Under the pieces are notes generated by a model that made no database searches, was not told the origin of the DNA, and worked only from the letters and a program-made list of their open reading frames with translations. A program made the translations under genes and the position numbers. From assembly GCA_015499995.1 (NCBI GenBank), contig JADNRV010000376.1, positions 1 to 43,245 on the forward strand: DNA of 43,245 bases. The letters run 5' to 3'. Positions within the stretch are counted from its first letter, which is position 1; each line of letters begins with the position of its first letter. The stretch is from Flammula alnicola. Lineage: Eukaryota; Basidiomycota; Agaricomycetes; Agaricales; Strophariaceae. Positions 19,773 through 31,147 of this stretch are shown piece by piece.

Positions 19773-21183
19773 CTTATGGGTAAATGTGATGGGTGGTTAT
19801 TTGTGAAGCGGTTGGCGTGCCTCTAGACAGTATTTAGGTAGAAGGAGGACCTTTGTTCTGTACGGCGGTCATCGCTGCCAGGCGTCGAACCACTGGCAGC
19901 TAGCCACCACTCACCTACCTTTGTACCTTTGGAAGTCGACGCGATTTTGTCACCAACTCGTTTATCTGCGCTAAGAATCGATTGGCAGGGGACTTTTTCA
20001 GGGTTTGTGTTCGAAGACAACAAGAAGACAAGGAGACTTAGCTGATTGTCAAGTAACTTCAGGCATAGTGGCTGCCTGTCGCGTGGTCGATGCACTGGCA
20101 CGCGCAGCGTGGAATTCTCGATTTGGCTATTTCTGGCGCGTGTTTCAAATCAACAAAAATTCCTTTCTTTTCAACTACCATGAGCAGGTCATTTTCTTTG
20201 CGATATACTCCTTTGGCTCGATGAAAACATGGTTCTATGTCGTGGCGCTGTTCTAACTGGTTGCGTGTTGCCTAGCATCCCGTTATATTAGTCGTCGCGA
20301 CCACTTGCGTGGGTACAATTGGTTGTTGACCTTTCTAATTCATGCAATGGCAACTTTTTTCTTTGCCCTGCTGTTTGTCCGATTGCAAGTAAGTGGTCCA
20401 GTAGTTTAACCTTTTCTCTCTTTTTTGATTGATTTCTTTAGGAAAAGTAAATGGGGTCTCCTGGCTCCTCGGAGGCACAGTCAATATTCCTCGTTTCTGT
20501 GTATGATTTCATGCTCGCGCCTGGCGGTCTGTCCTCGATCTCCATGTCTTTATACTTACTACGGATGTTCTGATTCTTGGCGCGTTATCGCAATTTCAAT
20601 CTCTATGAAACGAAGTCTCACCGTCGCATCATGCCAGCACGTCTTCGACTGTAATTCAAGGGCTTGCAACCAAACTAAAGGCCTCTGGCATGGTAAGAAT
20701 TATATAACTTGCATCTACCCGTCAGCGATTCGTTTACATACATATAATGTCACAGGCGGCTTTCAACGATGCAGACAAGTCGACAAACACGTTGCATCGC
20801 CACTGGCGAGGTTCCATGTCGTGCTGATTGCGACATCGAAAGTTTGTCACATGATGGTGAGGAACAACCATCAGACAGACAGGCTTCAAGACGAAGGCGA
20901 GAGATCAACTTGTGTATCGTGTTGTGCCCGACATATCAGGCGAGCGCTCTACTCCAACAAGCGAGCCTTTTGCCGTTTGAACTCTCGTCGCTTCAGACCC
21001 CTGTTTGAAGATGACCAAACTCATCAGCAGGGCATTTCCACGTGACCCCGCCATTCCCACCAGGTTCGGTCCCCCATCCTGCATAAAATGATAAATGCCT
21101 CGAGGCAATGACTCCGCCTCTCTCCCTCCTTTGATTTGACCCCCCAGTCGCACCACGCCTGCGTGCCATCACATCTTCGGCCC
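19773..21183. other. Unassigned region, possible gene relic
   Basis: No gene model holds. Several splice-like signals are present on the plus strand: GTAAGT at 20389 with a TTTCTTTAG acceptor near 20441, and GTAAGA at 20694 with a CACAG acceptor near 20756. They link hydrophobic and hydrophilic fragments, but in-frame stops interrupt every combination I tried. It could be a decayed or non-coding transcript. The last part presumably holds the promoter of the F-box gene at 21184. Confidence 0.35.
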
Positions 21184-22759
21184 ATGGGCGCGCTCAACGA
21201 GGATATCCTGCGCCACATTCTCGAATTCGTCCCTGTGGAAACGCTTGACAAGATCAACAGCTCTAATTACGTTTTCTACGAGGCATGGATGAAATCGAGG
21301 TATGCCACGATCACTCTCACCAAGAGAGATAAGGAGGTGAAGAGGCTTCTAGCTCATCTTTGGTCAGTTTTGCTTCGGTTCTCTTCGCTTCGAAATGAAG
21401 TTGACGATCTCCTTCAGCAATCCGTACGTCGCACGCCACGTGCAGAAAGTTAATATTCGCCCATGGCTCGTTCAGCCACGGACGAAGTCACCTCGAAGTC
21501 TCACGGAGAACGTCATAATCCAATTCATGGAATTAGTGGATCCAGACTACACCAGGAAGACAGCAGAGCGACGATTGCAGAAGCGACTGCGTAAGGATAC
21601 AGCAATGGTCACAGCAGCCTTCGCGCAAATGAAGAATGTTAAGGAGTATAGCATCGACTGGGACGACAACAATGGCTTCCATCCCGAATTTTATCATGCG
21701 TTTCTCGCACCTCCTTTGGAGAAATGGGCAGGCCACTTGGTCAAATTGACGATCAAGGTTCCGCCTTCAATGGTCGACTCCCTCGCAAGTGTTCGCCTTC
21801 CTCATCTCGAGGACTTCACGTACCACCTCAGTACGGGCTCTCTTTCCTTGAAAGATATCAACAACTCCCACGATGGGTTCGTTGTCTTTGTCAACAACCT
21901 AAGGGACTCCTTGGTGTCGTTGACCCTTTCATCCACGTATACGTCCCAGAACCTGGACCTCTCCCGTATATTCCGGATGATGGGCACCTTTCCGTCCCTC
22001 AGAAAGGTTTCCTTGTCCATCCCGTTCGACGGTGGACACCTCTCGGAACCCATGTCGTTCGTGGAGTTCTTATTGAAGCACCGAGGGAGCTTGAAGGAGT
22101 TCAGCTTGCTTACGAGTCGGTGTACTGTTCACTCGAAGCCCGGCGACCCTGAACACATCAATTGGATCCAGAAGCTTTTGGCAAGTTTCGACCAACCCTT
22201 CCCTTTGCTTCGCGGTCTTAAGATCGCTTTACGCCCCTTGCGGGCTCCTTTGGACATCCTTGTCGTCTTTTTGGATAAGCATTCCTCCACCCTCCAGTCT
22301 GTCACCTTCATGGATCGCTCACTCGCCATCACGGAACTCGAGGGGCTCTTCGGGTCATCGCCTTACAGGACGGAGAGTATTCAAGAGCTCCACGTCAAAG
22401 TGGATGCACTTTCGGCGACGTTTCTCGCACGCATCGCCCGTCTTTTCCCGAACCTAAAAATACTGAAGTTGGAGTGCGCTCGGATCGACATCGACCGCAC
22501 GTGTATGATAGATATCAGTCTTCGGAACAGAGTGAGTGTATCATTTTGATAGCCATCGCAATTCGCGCGCATTGTTTGCTGACGAACATTCTCATAGACG
22601 GAATTCTTTGGAAATCTTCATGCCAACAGACAAGCGATTCGTGGGTGGGGACTGCAGCACCTTGCCATCGGACCCTCGGAATACAACTGGATCCGCGTCA
22701 TTGAACATGATCTCGTCCACTACCTTCCGAAACTCACGGTTAGCTGCTTCACGCTTTAA
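21184..22759 (+). CDS. F-box/LRR-like protein, second lineage-specific copy
   Basis: Exons 21184-21362, 21418-22531 and 22598-22759 join in frame to 484 residues. The ATG at 21184 opens MGALNEDILRHILEFVPVET, a typical short agaricomycete F-box start, followed by NSSNYVFYEAWMKSRYATI. The body contains leucine-rich segments with regular spacing (LVKLTIKVPPSMVDSLAS, LPHLEDFTYHLSTGSL, FPSLRKVSLSI, FPLLRGLKIALRPL, FPNLKILKLECARIDI), consistent with an LRR substrate-binding surface. A role as SCF ubiquitin-ligase receptor is inferred. It is not closely similar to the gene at 5824. Splice sites are all consensus (GTCAGT, CTTCAG, GTGAGT, CATAG). Confidence 0.82.
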
Positions 22760-23294
22760 TGATTTTCACGAAACATGTCTTTCTCTCTCTCTCTCCTGGC
22801 ATCTAAATAACGCCCCTTGGGGACCTATGCTGTCCATCTTTCGTGTAATTTGGAGGTCGCTTAATAATTATGTAGACTTGATGTATATTTGTCGTATACC
22901 TGTGCTATTGTACCGTTCGTAGTGTACCATTGTGTATCATCTGCTTGTAAAGTCTGTAATGTGTACTATAGTGTAGTTAGATACATATTCAATTAGTCGC
23001 TTTATGCCCTCGCGACTATTTTTACTTCCGTTCAATGACCAGTGCGAAGGACTCAGTTCTACGGAATACTCCCGGAATGGGCTTTTTTGCCTCCTTCGGA
23101 ACGGAAACTGCGCTCACTTAAACTCTGATCTTTACTGTCAGACTGTCAGATTAGAGTGAGCAGGTGGTGATTTCTTGAATTCTTCGCTACTTACAGGAAG
23201 ACAGGTATCGTGCTAGCTACACTAAGTACTTAGCGTCCGTGTTGAGAATTTAGTACTTGGTACTCAGACAATGAATATATGTAGAAGGCGGAAG
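22760..23294. other. Convergent intergenic region
   Basis: 3' regions of the F-box gene (plus) and the DUF6533 gene (minus). AT-rich, no ORF with support. A short CT microsatellite ends the first part (TCTCTCTCTCTC at about 22783-22796). Confidence 0.5.
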
Positions 23295-24703
23295 TTATAT
23301 CGGAAATTTGGGTTCTGTTCCGCTAACGTCACGTTCCAACATCTCAACTTCTCCGGCTTCTCCGGCTCCTTCAGCTTCAGTAGAACAAGAGCAGGCAAAG
23401 TCGGAAGTCAATGATAATGGAGGTCTATTGAGTTTCAATGTCTGCATGTTTATAATCACGCGGCAGCCCTTGAGGATAATTCCGTCGTTAGATTGTAGGG
23501 CTAGAATTGCGAAGATTCCGTGAATGCTTACCGCGACTGAAAGAATGGTCGTGAGTAATCTAGTGCCACGAACACGAGTATATTTCGTCAAACTCAGGCC
23601 TTCATGTGAAATGAAGGAAAGTGACCTACGACCACACACTATGAGTCAAACTATGCACACGCAAAGAATAGGTGGTGGGAACAGTGAACAATGCTACAAA
23701 TACACTTGGTGTCAGAATTTCTGTCAGACGATAAACGATGTCGCTGTACTCACTGCAAAAGAGAAGAAAAACTACCAGCCCGTCCCGAAATACCGTAGAG
23801 ACAATCTTATAGTACGACGGCGCTTGCCATTCCTTGGAAGGGTTCGCCTGTTTATACCAGGTCATGACCCAGATAATTGCTTGTACGACAATCGGGACGA
23901 CACTGAACAATCGTTAGCCGACATAACAATTATGACAGATAAATTCGTAGATGTACCAGAGAATGATACTAGCGTGTACTGGAGTATTTTCCACCAAGCA
24001 GGTTCCGTCGTATTCGAGGAGGGAGTTGAGATGCACTGCCGCATATGTCATAACCGAAACTTCGGAAACGAACACGAGGCCCAGGAATACGCCAACTTGG
24101 CGATCTTTGGTATAAAGAGCCCAGACTGTGCGCAAACATCAGGAATGTGGGTCTAATATGTAAATGATGCAAACGAAAAATTTACCTCTTACAAGGATAA
24201 CTAGTTCGAACAAGCAAAGCGTGATCTGGAAGTACACCGTTTGATATGCGAACCAAACAGCGCATACCGACGTGCTCAGAGAGGGTTTAGAGAAGAGGAT
24301 TGTCGCGACGATATGATTGGTACTGGTATGCCGACTGTGAGCTTCAGCCCGTCAGAGAGAATTAAAACGATGCTTACACTTGGCAAATGAGGGGCACATA
24401 TCGCAACAGCAAGTATAGCCATTTTGTAATGGTTAGCTTGCTCCTAGATTATGATCGTCAAGGCTGTAGGACGAAGAAGAGCATAAGGACACGTACTTCC
24501 AAACATATGTATATTCATGCGAGATAGTCAACGCATGCTCCCAAAGAAGGCAAACGACAGAGGCCACTGTACATACTTTTGCATTAGGCTGCTTATTGCA
24601 AACATGGTCGAAAATGTAGCCACTCACGCGACATGTACAGCCTCGCCTCAATGGATTCATAGCCTACATGGTGGTGAACAGGTGGGTCGTGCGCGACTTC
24701 CAT
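23295..24703 (-). CDS. DUF6533-type multi-pass membrane protein
   Basis: Proposed exons on the minus strand: 24703-24628, 24566-24497, 24443-24378, 24322-24186, 24125-23957, 23902-23754, 23693-23630, 23559-23295; total 331 residues in frame. The N-terminal motif (SLASVVCLLWEHALTISHEY, then TYVWKSKLT..KWLYLLLRYVPLI) matches the DUF6533 signature of agaricomycete integral membrane proteins. Further hydrophobic helices follow: VYFQITLCLFELVILVRVW, GVFLGLVFVSEVSVMTYAA, VVPIVVQAIIWVMTWY and DGLVVFLLFCTLF, giving about seven spans. The C-terminal tail is acidic and Ser/Glu-rich. Function is unknown; the family is large and lineage-expanded in mushrooms. The last two introns are less certain than the first five. 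Confidence 0.8.
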
Positions 24704-24953
24704 ACCAAAGGGGGGGAGGCGATACTAGTATCTCAGGGAGTTGGCCAGCAAACCACGATCGCAACTGGGTAGTGAAAGGGAAGGAGGAGAAGAACCACAA
24801 AGCGTACAACATGTGGCTCGGAATCTGCCTTGCTATTTCAATAATTCAATGAAGGCGCGGTTGCAATGTATTCGGTCGCTACTTACTTAAGACCGATAGT
24901 CTGAGTGGAGGTGGGAGCCTGTTGGAAAGAGGGCGATCAGGCACCCGGCCCTA

Positions 24954-26107
24954 CAGCCGTTTCGGAAATTCTTGTCCACGGTGATTTCCGACGTTTTTTA
25001 AATAAAATAAATCAAACAAATCGAGAAAATAAGAAAAATTCAGAAAATTCAGAATCGTAGCTTCCGCTGTCTCTACTCCTCGTAAACGAGCATCTACACT
25101 CTTTTAAATATCTATACATCATGTCTGATGACTACGACAATCATCCCTTGGACTTTCCTGTGTCTGACGGTGAAGAGAACATCTTCCTACATCGAAAGCC
25201 GTGCCCGCTACCCAACGAGATGATTCATGAGCTTGCACAATGCCAGTGCATCTGCAAAATTCCCCGCGTCCTCGATTTGTATCCTCAAATAGTCCTCATG
25301 CCGGTCATACTTCTTCGCAAGGTAGGATGCATGCTCAAAGTAACCCGCTTGTCTGCACACACGAATCGCGGTGACAAGGTCGAACGGCAGCTCCTCCGCG
25401 TCTCCTCCATCTGCCTTGGTATTCCGCCGCGATTCTGTCTTGATGAAGCTGTCGAGCCGCACAACGTCTTTGAGCTTGGTGTAGGTGTTGAGCAGGAGGG
25501 TGGTGTGGTCAGCGTTGGCTAGTCCCAGACTCCCATAGAGTGCACTTCTTGAAGATACGTTACGAGGTTGTTTATTCGTTGTGCGTCGAGATACTATACG
25601 TAATGATTCGAATTCAAGTTCGAATTTTGGCAATGGAATTTAGGACTCTTTTTTGAGGGTTTTGACAAGGGTTCACGATAGCCCTCTGGAAGACTTGATG
25701 ATGTGGCACTGCACAGTGGGCAACCTTGCCTCTGCGACATGCTCCGGGGCACTTGAAAGCAAAAATAAAATATCTAGTTGCTATTCATGAGGTCATCCTT
25801 CATTTTCAGTCATTCTGGCTTCCATTTGTGAGGTCTTTTGGCCCCAAATCAAAAGTTTGAAGACTTCGAGGCCTGGATAGCTCTATTACAACCTAACCTC
25901 GTCAGAAACAACCAGGCTTTGAGCCGTATGCATGGTATTGATATGGTTACATATAAGGAACATTAAACACTCGAAAGGATTGCAGAATCACTTGATTAAA
26001 GCTCGTTCTTGCATTTCTTGCATTTCTTGCATTTTCTGGATTTTCTGGATTTATTTTATTTTAAAACGCCGGAATTCACCGCCGGACAAGAATTTCCGAA
26101 ATGGCTG
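24954..26107. mobile_element. Non-autonomous TIR transposon with captured gene fragment
   Basis: Imperfect terminal inverted repeats of about 100 bp bound this 1.15-kb segment. The left end reads CAGCCGTTTCGGAAATTC from 24954; the right end, read on the minus strand from 26107, reads CAGCCATTTCGGAAATTC. The match continues through CTTGTCC and AAATAAAATAAAT on both sides. A TA dinucleotide lies immediately outside each end (24952-24953 and 26108-26109), as expected for Tc1/mariner-type insertion. No transposase is present. Inside are a VPS11-derived ORF on the minus strand and an overlapping plus-strand ORF (25121-25525) starting MSDDYDNHPLDFPVSDGEEN just after an AT-rich, promoter-like sequence. 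Superfamily assignment rests only on the TA and the CAG terminus. Confidence 0.8.
25244..25528 (-). pseudogene. Captured fragment of VPS11 (HOPS/CORVET subunit)
   Basis: About 95 residues in one open frame resemble the middle of Vps11/Pep5, the RING-containing core subunit of the HOPS and CORVET tethering complexes at the vacuole/endosome. Characteristic stretches are GLANADHTTLLLNTYTKLKD, RLDSFIKTES, ELPFDLVTAIRVCRQAGYFE and DYLRIQIEDAGNF. Flanking codons on both sides lose all similarity, and the frame ends at a stop about 30 bases after the last match. Full Vps11 is roughly 900-1000 residues, so this is a small internal piece lacking the N-terminal propeller and the C-terminal RING. It lies wholly inside a TIR element. 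The similarity call is from family knowledge; the intact donor gene is not in this window. Confidence 0.8.
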
Positions 26108-27113
26108 TAATCAAAATGTCCCTTGATGACCCTGCAGGGCTAGCGCTTGGGAAGATTCAGAAATACAGTTGTTCCCCTTTCCTTCCCGACTCTGGAAGTC
26201 TGGAAAATTATTAACTGATTATGCATCATACTAGTGAGCTCAGGGATAGTGCCCAATAGAGAGCGTCACCTGGGTGAAATCATATATTAACGAAGTCGGG
26301 TGAATGGGCGCTTCTCGCAGCTGTAAATTACTCAGCAAGAATTAGAAAAATAATTCACTGGCAGCTCCACGAAACCATACTAACGGTGCAAACTGAGAGT
26401 TACAATAGCACTAATATAGCGAGCAAGGTAGAGTTCGTGTGGTTACGAGCAGACAGATATCAGCCGAATCCTTAAACTGCGATTGGCGCGGCGCGGACCT
26501 AAGGAATTCGAAGTTTCAAGTAGAATATGTATAAAACGCTCAAAACGCTCACACTCTAAAGCCTAATTTGAAATAGGCCACAAGAAGTTGCATCTCGAAG
26601 AATACCCCACCCGTTTGAACGCCGATGCTTACGCGTCTTATGTAGGAGCCGTCCCGTTTCTCCATAAGAAATTTCTTTTGTAATCGATCCTGAATTTTGC
26701 AAGAATTTTGATATCTTTTTACAGGCTCCCGATCTCAAAACTCTCGCAATGCTCGCCGGCGGAGAAAAAGGATAGTTCACTTTTCCCAGATTCAAAGGCG
26801 AACGATCGGACGGTGCCATGAGAGCTCTCAGTGACCGGTAATCGGAACTAGTGGCGATAATGCGTGTATTTCTAGGCTCCTTTTGTCATTCAGATGATTT
26901 TTCACGGCGACAAGCAATGTTCTTCACTACTCTGTCAGTGACTGATTGACCTAACGTTCTAAATATTTGGCATGGATGTGCACTACTCCTGCTTCTGTCC
27001 CGCTATCTGGATTACTTAGAAGCATCGAGTTTCACCAAGGAGGACAAAGGAAATTAGAGACCTATAAATTTGACAAAAGCTAATTTAGTAAAATCAATGA
27101 ACGACATCCAGTG
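26108..27113. other. Gene-free AT-rich interval between two transposable elements
   Basis: No coding signal. The one minus-strand frame of about 85 codons (26556-26819) has no recognisable motif. Confidence 0.45.
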
Positions 27114-27533
27114 TGTCGGAAACTTCCAGAATGCCTGATAAGGCCGAAATCTTAATAATATTCGGGTTTCTGATTAGGCCTGAACAGGGGAGGAGTTAGC
27201 ATGACCAGGTGACTGGATATTGCATGATTAGGTAAATTATGCGTGATAAGAGGAGCGCTTTATGAACAGGAGGATTTATTTATTTCGCCGACATGGAGGC
27301 TCGAACCAAAAGTTTATAGGCTACACTTTATGTAATGTAGTCATAGGATTTAGTGACGATCAAACCACTGAGTCAAAGGGCCAACGGAAAAATAGATCCA
27401 ACCCCACGACATATCCAACAGCCACCCAAACGTAGCCTGAACAGGCTAACTCCTACCCTGATCAGGCCTGATCAGAGAAGCCGAATATTATCGGCATTAT
27501 CGGCTTGATAAGGCATTCTGGAAGTTTCCGACA
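27114..27533. mobile_element. MITE with about 100-bp terminal inverted repeats
   Basis: The left arm starts TGTCGGAAACTTCCAGAATG at 27114 and the right arm, read on the minus strand from 27533, starts with the same 20 bases. Similarity continues through GCC.GATAA..CCGA, ATTCGG.TT..GAT.AGGCCTGA and AGGAGTTAGC, about 100 bp into each side. The total is 420 bp with no ORF, so it is a non-autonomous element. Target-site duplication is unclear. Confidence 0.85.
27298..27374 (-). repeat. tRNA-like Pol III A/B boxes (SINE-type) inside the MITE
   Basis: On the minus strand an A-box-like ACTCAGTGGTTTGATC (27374-27359) is followed about 50 bp later by a B-box-like GGTTCGAGCC (27307-27298). Both match tRNA internal promoters well. 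The acceptor, anticodon and T arms do not pair as a tRNA, so this is not a working tRNA gene but may be tRNA-derived. Confidence 0.5.
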
Positions 27534-27674
27534 TTGGCTTGTACTAGACAATGGCTACTTGACAATGTTCGAACGGTGGGATTTGTTGCTATGACCAAGA
27601 TCACCAGTCGACACTTTTTTATCCGCCTCTCTACGTATCTCGCTCGAAAATTGATTAAACTTACCAGTAAAACG

Positions 27675-27704
27675 GTGTCGGACTCCGTCACTCGGAGCCG
27701 ACAC
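27675..27704. repeat. Strong hairpin (12-bp stem with one bulge)
   Basis: GTGTCGG-A-CTCCG pairs with CGGAG-CCGACAC across a TCACT loop. The arm begins with GTGTCGGA, the same octamer found at the outer end of the nearby MITE's left arm, suggesting a related element end or a nested remnant. Confidence 0.6.
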
Positions 27705-29215
27705 TAAAAATGAGTTACTATGAAACGTAATAATTCCTATTTACATAGCCTGAAGGCTCCCATAATATTAAAAATAGGATAGGTACGACTGCGACCGAGT
27801 CTCGAGCTTTCTGGTCTCAATTCGCTTTCTCTAAGAACCCCTGCTCACGGGTGGGGGGCAAACCTAGACTTTTGGATTTGTGTTCGGACAAAACGATTCC
27901 TAGACTTTCTGAGCTCGCGCCATGACCTTCTCAGAGGTCAAATTTTGGTTCCGACGAGGCTGAGTGGCTATCCACTTATTATCATGGGTCCTCTGCCCAA
28001 TTGTCTGTTAAATGAACCTCGATGATGCCCACATATGAGAGGCTTTAGGGTACTCAGGCTCTTCCCCATTCCCACAGTGGGAGCCGACCGTGGCGAACAC
28101 CTCTTTGTTGGCTTGCGCACTTCGTCGAGAGATCCGTATCAATAAATGATGGAAGGACGAATATATTATTCCGAATATCTGATAGCACAGAGGCTGAGTG
28201 TTGGCTTAAGCGTCTTAACTTGAATATCTTGACGTTCGGACTGTGCAAAAGGAAGGGTAAGCGTAAATACCGGCAAGACGACGCATTATGTTCGCTGGGC
28301 AGCATACGGCGCATCTATAATATTACCGACATGCTTGATGCAGATGGCGATGAATGGAATGCGTTTACTTACCTGCGAGTTTGGGCGTTCAGATACAACT
28401 GATTCGACAAATAGTGTTGCAGTGCGATCTGAGATCTGAGGTCTGAGGGCGCGTAGATTAGATTAGATTGAAATGTGGCTGTGTATGACCGCGGAATACT
28501 TAGGACGAACCCTTACTCGCGACGCTATACCGCACGGCGCTGACACGACGCGTTCTGGAGCACTAACACCCTCAGGGAGCTGATATTGCATGCTTCAATG
28601 GCCGGTAAAGCTAAACCTTACAGACTGTACGCAAAGAGAATAGGACTCGGAGATCGAAATGATCAATCTCCGCTCTAATTATAAATCGCAAACCTTCTTC
28701 CTTCGACGTTGCCCACGACAAACTTGTCTTCTCTTCTTTTGTGCGATGCAATCGCTTGGTTACATCCTCGCCGACCAGGACGTAGCTCATTCCAATATGT
28801 TAAAAAATGTTGGAACTATTACCAATCCAACGGTGTACCAACTTGGACCACAAATTTGCTTATGAATTGGAAGAATTCGAAGGCTTTTTCGTGCTCAGTC
28901 TCAGAACACCCTCTGAAATACACTATAATCTGAGGAACTGGAACTATCTTTATGCAAGTGGCTCGGTGACGGCTTCCTTTCGCACCCCGGATTTAGCTCT
29001 AGTAATCACTGCGGTAAGTAAGCCTCTTCTTAGTCAGCCCAGTCAGCACAAACTAAGCCTTCCAAGCACGCAAGATTCACGGGAAATGAAGTCAGTTGAT
29101 TATTTGATTGACTTCCCCGGTTCCTATATAAGATGGTTTGAGCTCGCAGTGAAAGATCCCCACTTCTAGGATTCTCACTCGAATTCTCACCCAACGATCT
29201 ACTTGCTGCACCCTA
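27705..29215. other. Unassigned region upstream of the hydroxylase gene
   Basis: No gene I can name. The plus-strand stretch 28807-29012 is open and reads like protein (FEGFFVLSLRTPSEIHYNLR) up to a GTAAGTAAG donor-like site at 29013. A short unknown or decayed gene is therefore possible. A TATATAAG box lies near 29125, about 90 bp upstream of the hydroxylase ATG. Confidence 0.35.
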
Positions 29216-30154
29216 ATGTCAGACTTGACGACGACCGTGAGCCTCCTCTATCTCACACCACCGGAAGGAGGCGTGAGGGCCTACCAGAGCCTTGACGCCG
29301 ATCCCATAACTGGAGAACGCAAGAGGAACTTCGGGCGTGAGGAGAAAGAAGTTGTCGTTGAAAACGTCCGCGGCAGAGAGGACACCGTCACTCTCGACAC
29401 TGCCGGATTCCAGTTCTTCAAGCACGCCTCCAAGCACACCACGTTCCTCAATGACGAAGATATCCGCTCAGAGTATTACCCAGAGAGTATTGAGCTTATA
29501 AAGAAGCTGACAGGGGCTAGCCGAGTGGAGATATTCGACCATAGTCAGTATCTATTTTTACGAATATGTTGCACCAATAACTAACCTATTTACAGCTGTT
29601 CGTCGACGTAACCCGGGCACTGTCGACGACGGCCCCGACCGTCGCCAGCCTGTTTCCCAGGTACACGTCGACCAAACCACCGATTCCGCCATAGCGCGTG
29701 TGCATCGACACCTCCCCGCATCAGACGCACCAAAGCTCCTTGAGCGCCGCTTCCAGATCATTAACCTCTGGCGACCGATCGAGGTCCCCGCGTTCGACTG
29801 GCCTCTGGGTTTGTGCGATTACAGAAGCGTGGATACCAAGGAGGATGTTTTCCCCATGGCACTGATTTATCCTGACCGCGAAGGCGAGACCCTTGGTGTC
29901 AAGTATAACCCGAACCACAAATGGAAGTACCTACGTGGAATGACCCCAGAGGAAATTGTCTTGATCAAATGGTTTGTGCTGTTCCCCCGTCTATGACACC
30001 AGGGTTTTCTGACGATATTTCCAGCTTTGATTCAGTCCAGGATGGCAGCGTGGCCGTTTTCACCCCGCACACGGGCTTCAACGATCCCACCACTCCCGAA
30101 GGAGCGCCTTTCCGGCAGTCAATTGAAATGAGAACCCTCGTGTTCTACGACTAG
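29216..30154 (+). CDS. CmcJ/asaB/GA4-desaturase-like hydroxylase
   Basis: Exons 29216-29543, 29596-29971 and 30025-30154 give 277 residues in frame, the usual size for this family. Family motifs run in order: DTAGFQFFKHASKHTTFLND, YYPESIELIKKLTGASRVEI, FDHTVRRR, QVHVDQT, RFQIINLWRPIEVPAFDWPL, YPDREGETLGVKYNPNHKWK, CFDSVQDGSVAVFTPHTGF and the ending MRTLVFYD. Members include asaB, gibberellin GA4 desaturase and cephalosporin 7-alpha-methoxylase CmcJ, which act on secondary metabolites. The HVD motif and the downstream NPNH histidine are candidate metal ligands; this is inference. No biosynthetic cluster surrounds it, so the substrate cannot be predicted. Confidence 0.9.
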
Positions 30155-31147
30155 GTTTGATGCTGGGGACAGTATCTGTATATTAGACATGTTGTATGTT
30201 GTATCTTTATCGCAGTCACTGTTTTGATTAGAGCAAATTCTGTCATCTATTTTTACCTCCAACTGTGCGAATCTGACAAATTCGGGCCGGCACGGCCTAG
30301 TCCCAGCCCAGAACCGGTTTTCACTAGGAACGTTGAATTCCAACGAATTCGCAAAAACTTCAAAGACGCCGCCTCCTCTCTATGTTCACAGGTTACCGAC
30401 CCAACTCTTCCTTGAGGCTCGACAGCTTAACCGAAGCGGCGAAATCGGACCTGTTGGCATTTTTGGACTGCAATCTTTAAGGTGTATCGTGTCTCTTGGG
30501 TCAGACAAAAACTCATGCATAACTCCTTTTTAGATTGGAGAGATTATCAGAAGATGCAGTCTCGTTGGCGACAAGCTCGATTCGATTGCCCTCATGAACG
30601 CATTTGATATTTAGACCTTAGCTCTCCAAAGATTGAGGATACTGCACGAAGAGCCGAAGGCCTTAATAGTGGTTACAAGCCATGGTATCAACTCGTCACG
30701 AATGGTTCAAACGTATCGGAGTTTACCTTGCCGCTGTATTGGCTTCGTTGTTCGCACAGCTCATAACAGTCCACCTTTCTCGCGGCGGCTTGGTGTCTAC
30801 TGCTTCCCTATTGACTTCGCCGTTGATATCTTGTTTCTACTTCCAACCTCGCAGACTCCCGCCACGGCCCTTGCGCGAGGAGGTATAGCCTGAATTCATA
30901 TATGGCGATTTGACAACTCGGGGGCGTGGCACAGAAGTAGAAGAACGATCATTCATCCCGGTAAATTCAAAACCAACTCTTCACCGTCATTTTCGACATT
31001 CATATATTGAAGGTCCCAAAATCCACAACTTCATGAATAAATTTGGGGATAAAGTCCACGACCAGCCCAAGGAAATTGCAACGGTGATGCAGTTTGTTGA
31101 AGGTGGGCGAAAAGAAAAGAAGCGAGTTAGGTGCTTTCGTCTGATCC
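30155..31147. other. No supported gene
   Basis: 3' region of the hydroxylase gene followed by sequence without a recognisable gene. Short overlapping plus-strand frames (30633-30893, 30910-31251) have no motif and run into the antisense of the TPR array. Confidence 0.4.

Noticed and set aside
27290..27390. A tRNA gene on the minus strand
   Set aside because: A and B boxes are good, but no acceptor, anticodon or T-arm pairing can be formed.
27675..27715. Helitron 3' end (hairpin followed by CTAA)
   Set aside because: The CTAA overlaps the hairpin arm instead of lying 10-12 nt downstream, and no Rep/helicase or 5' TC end is visible.
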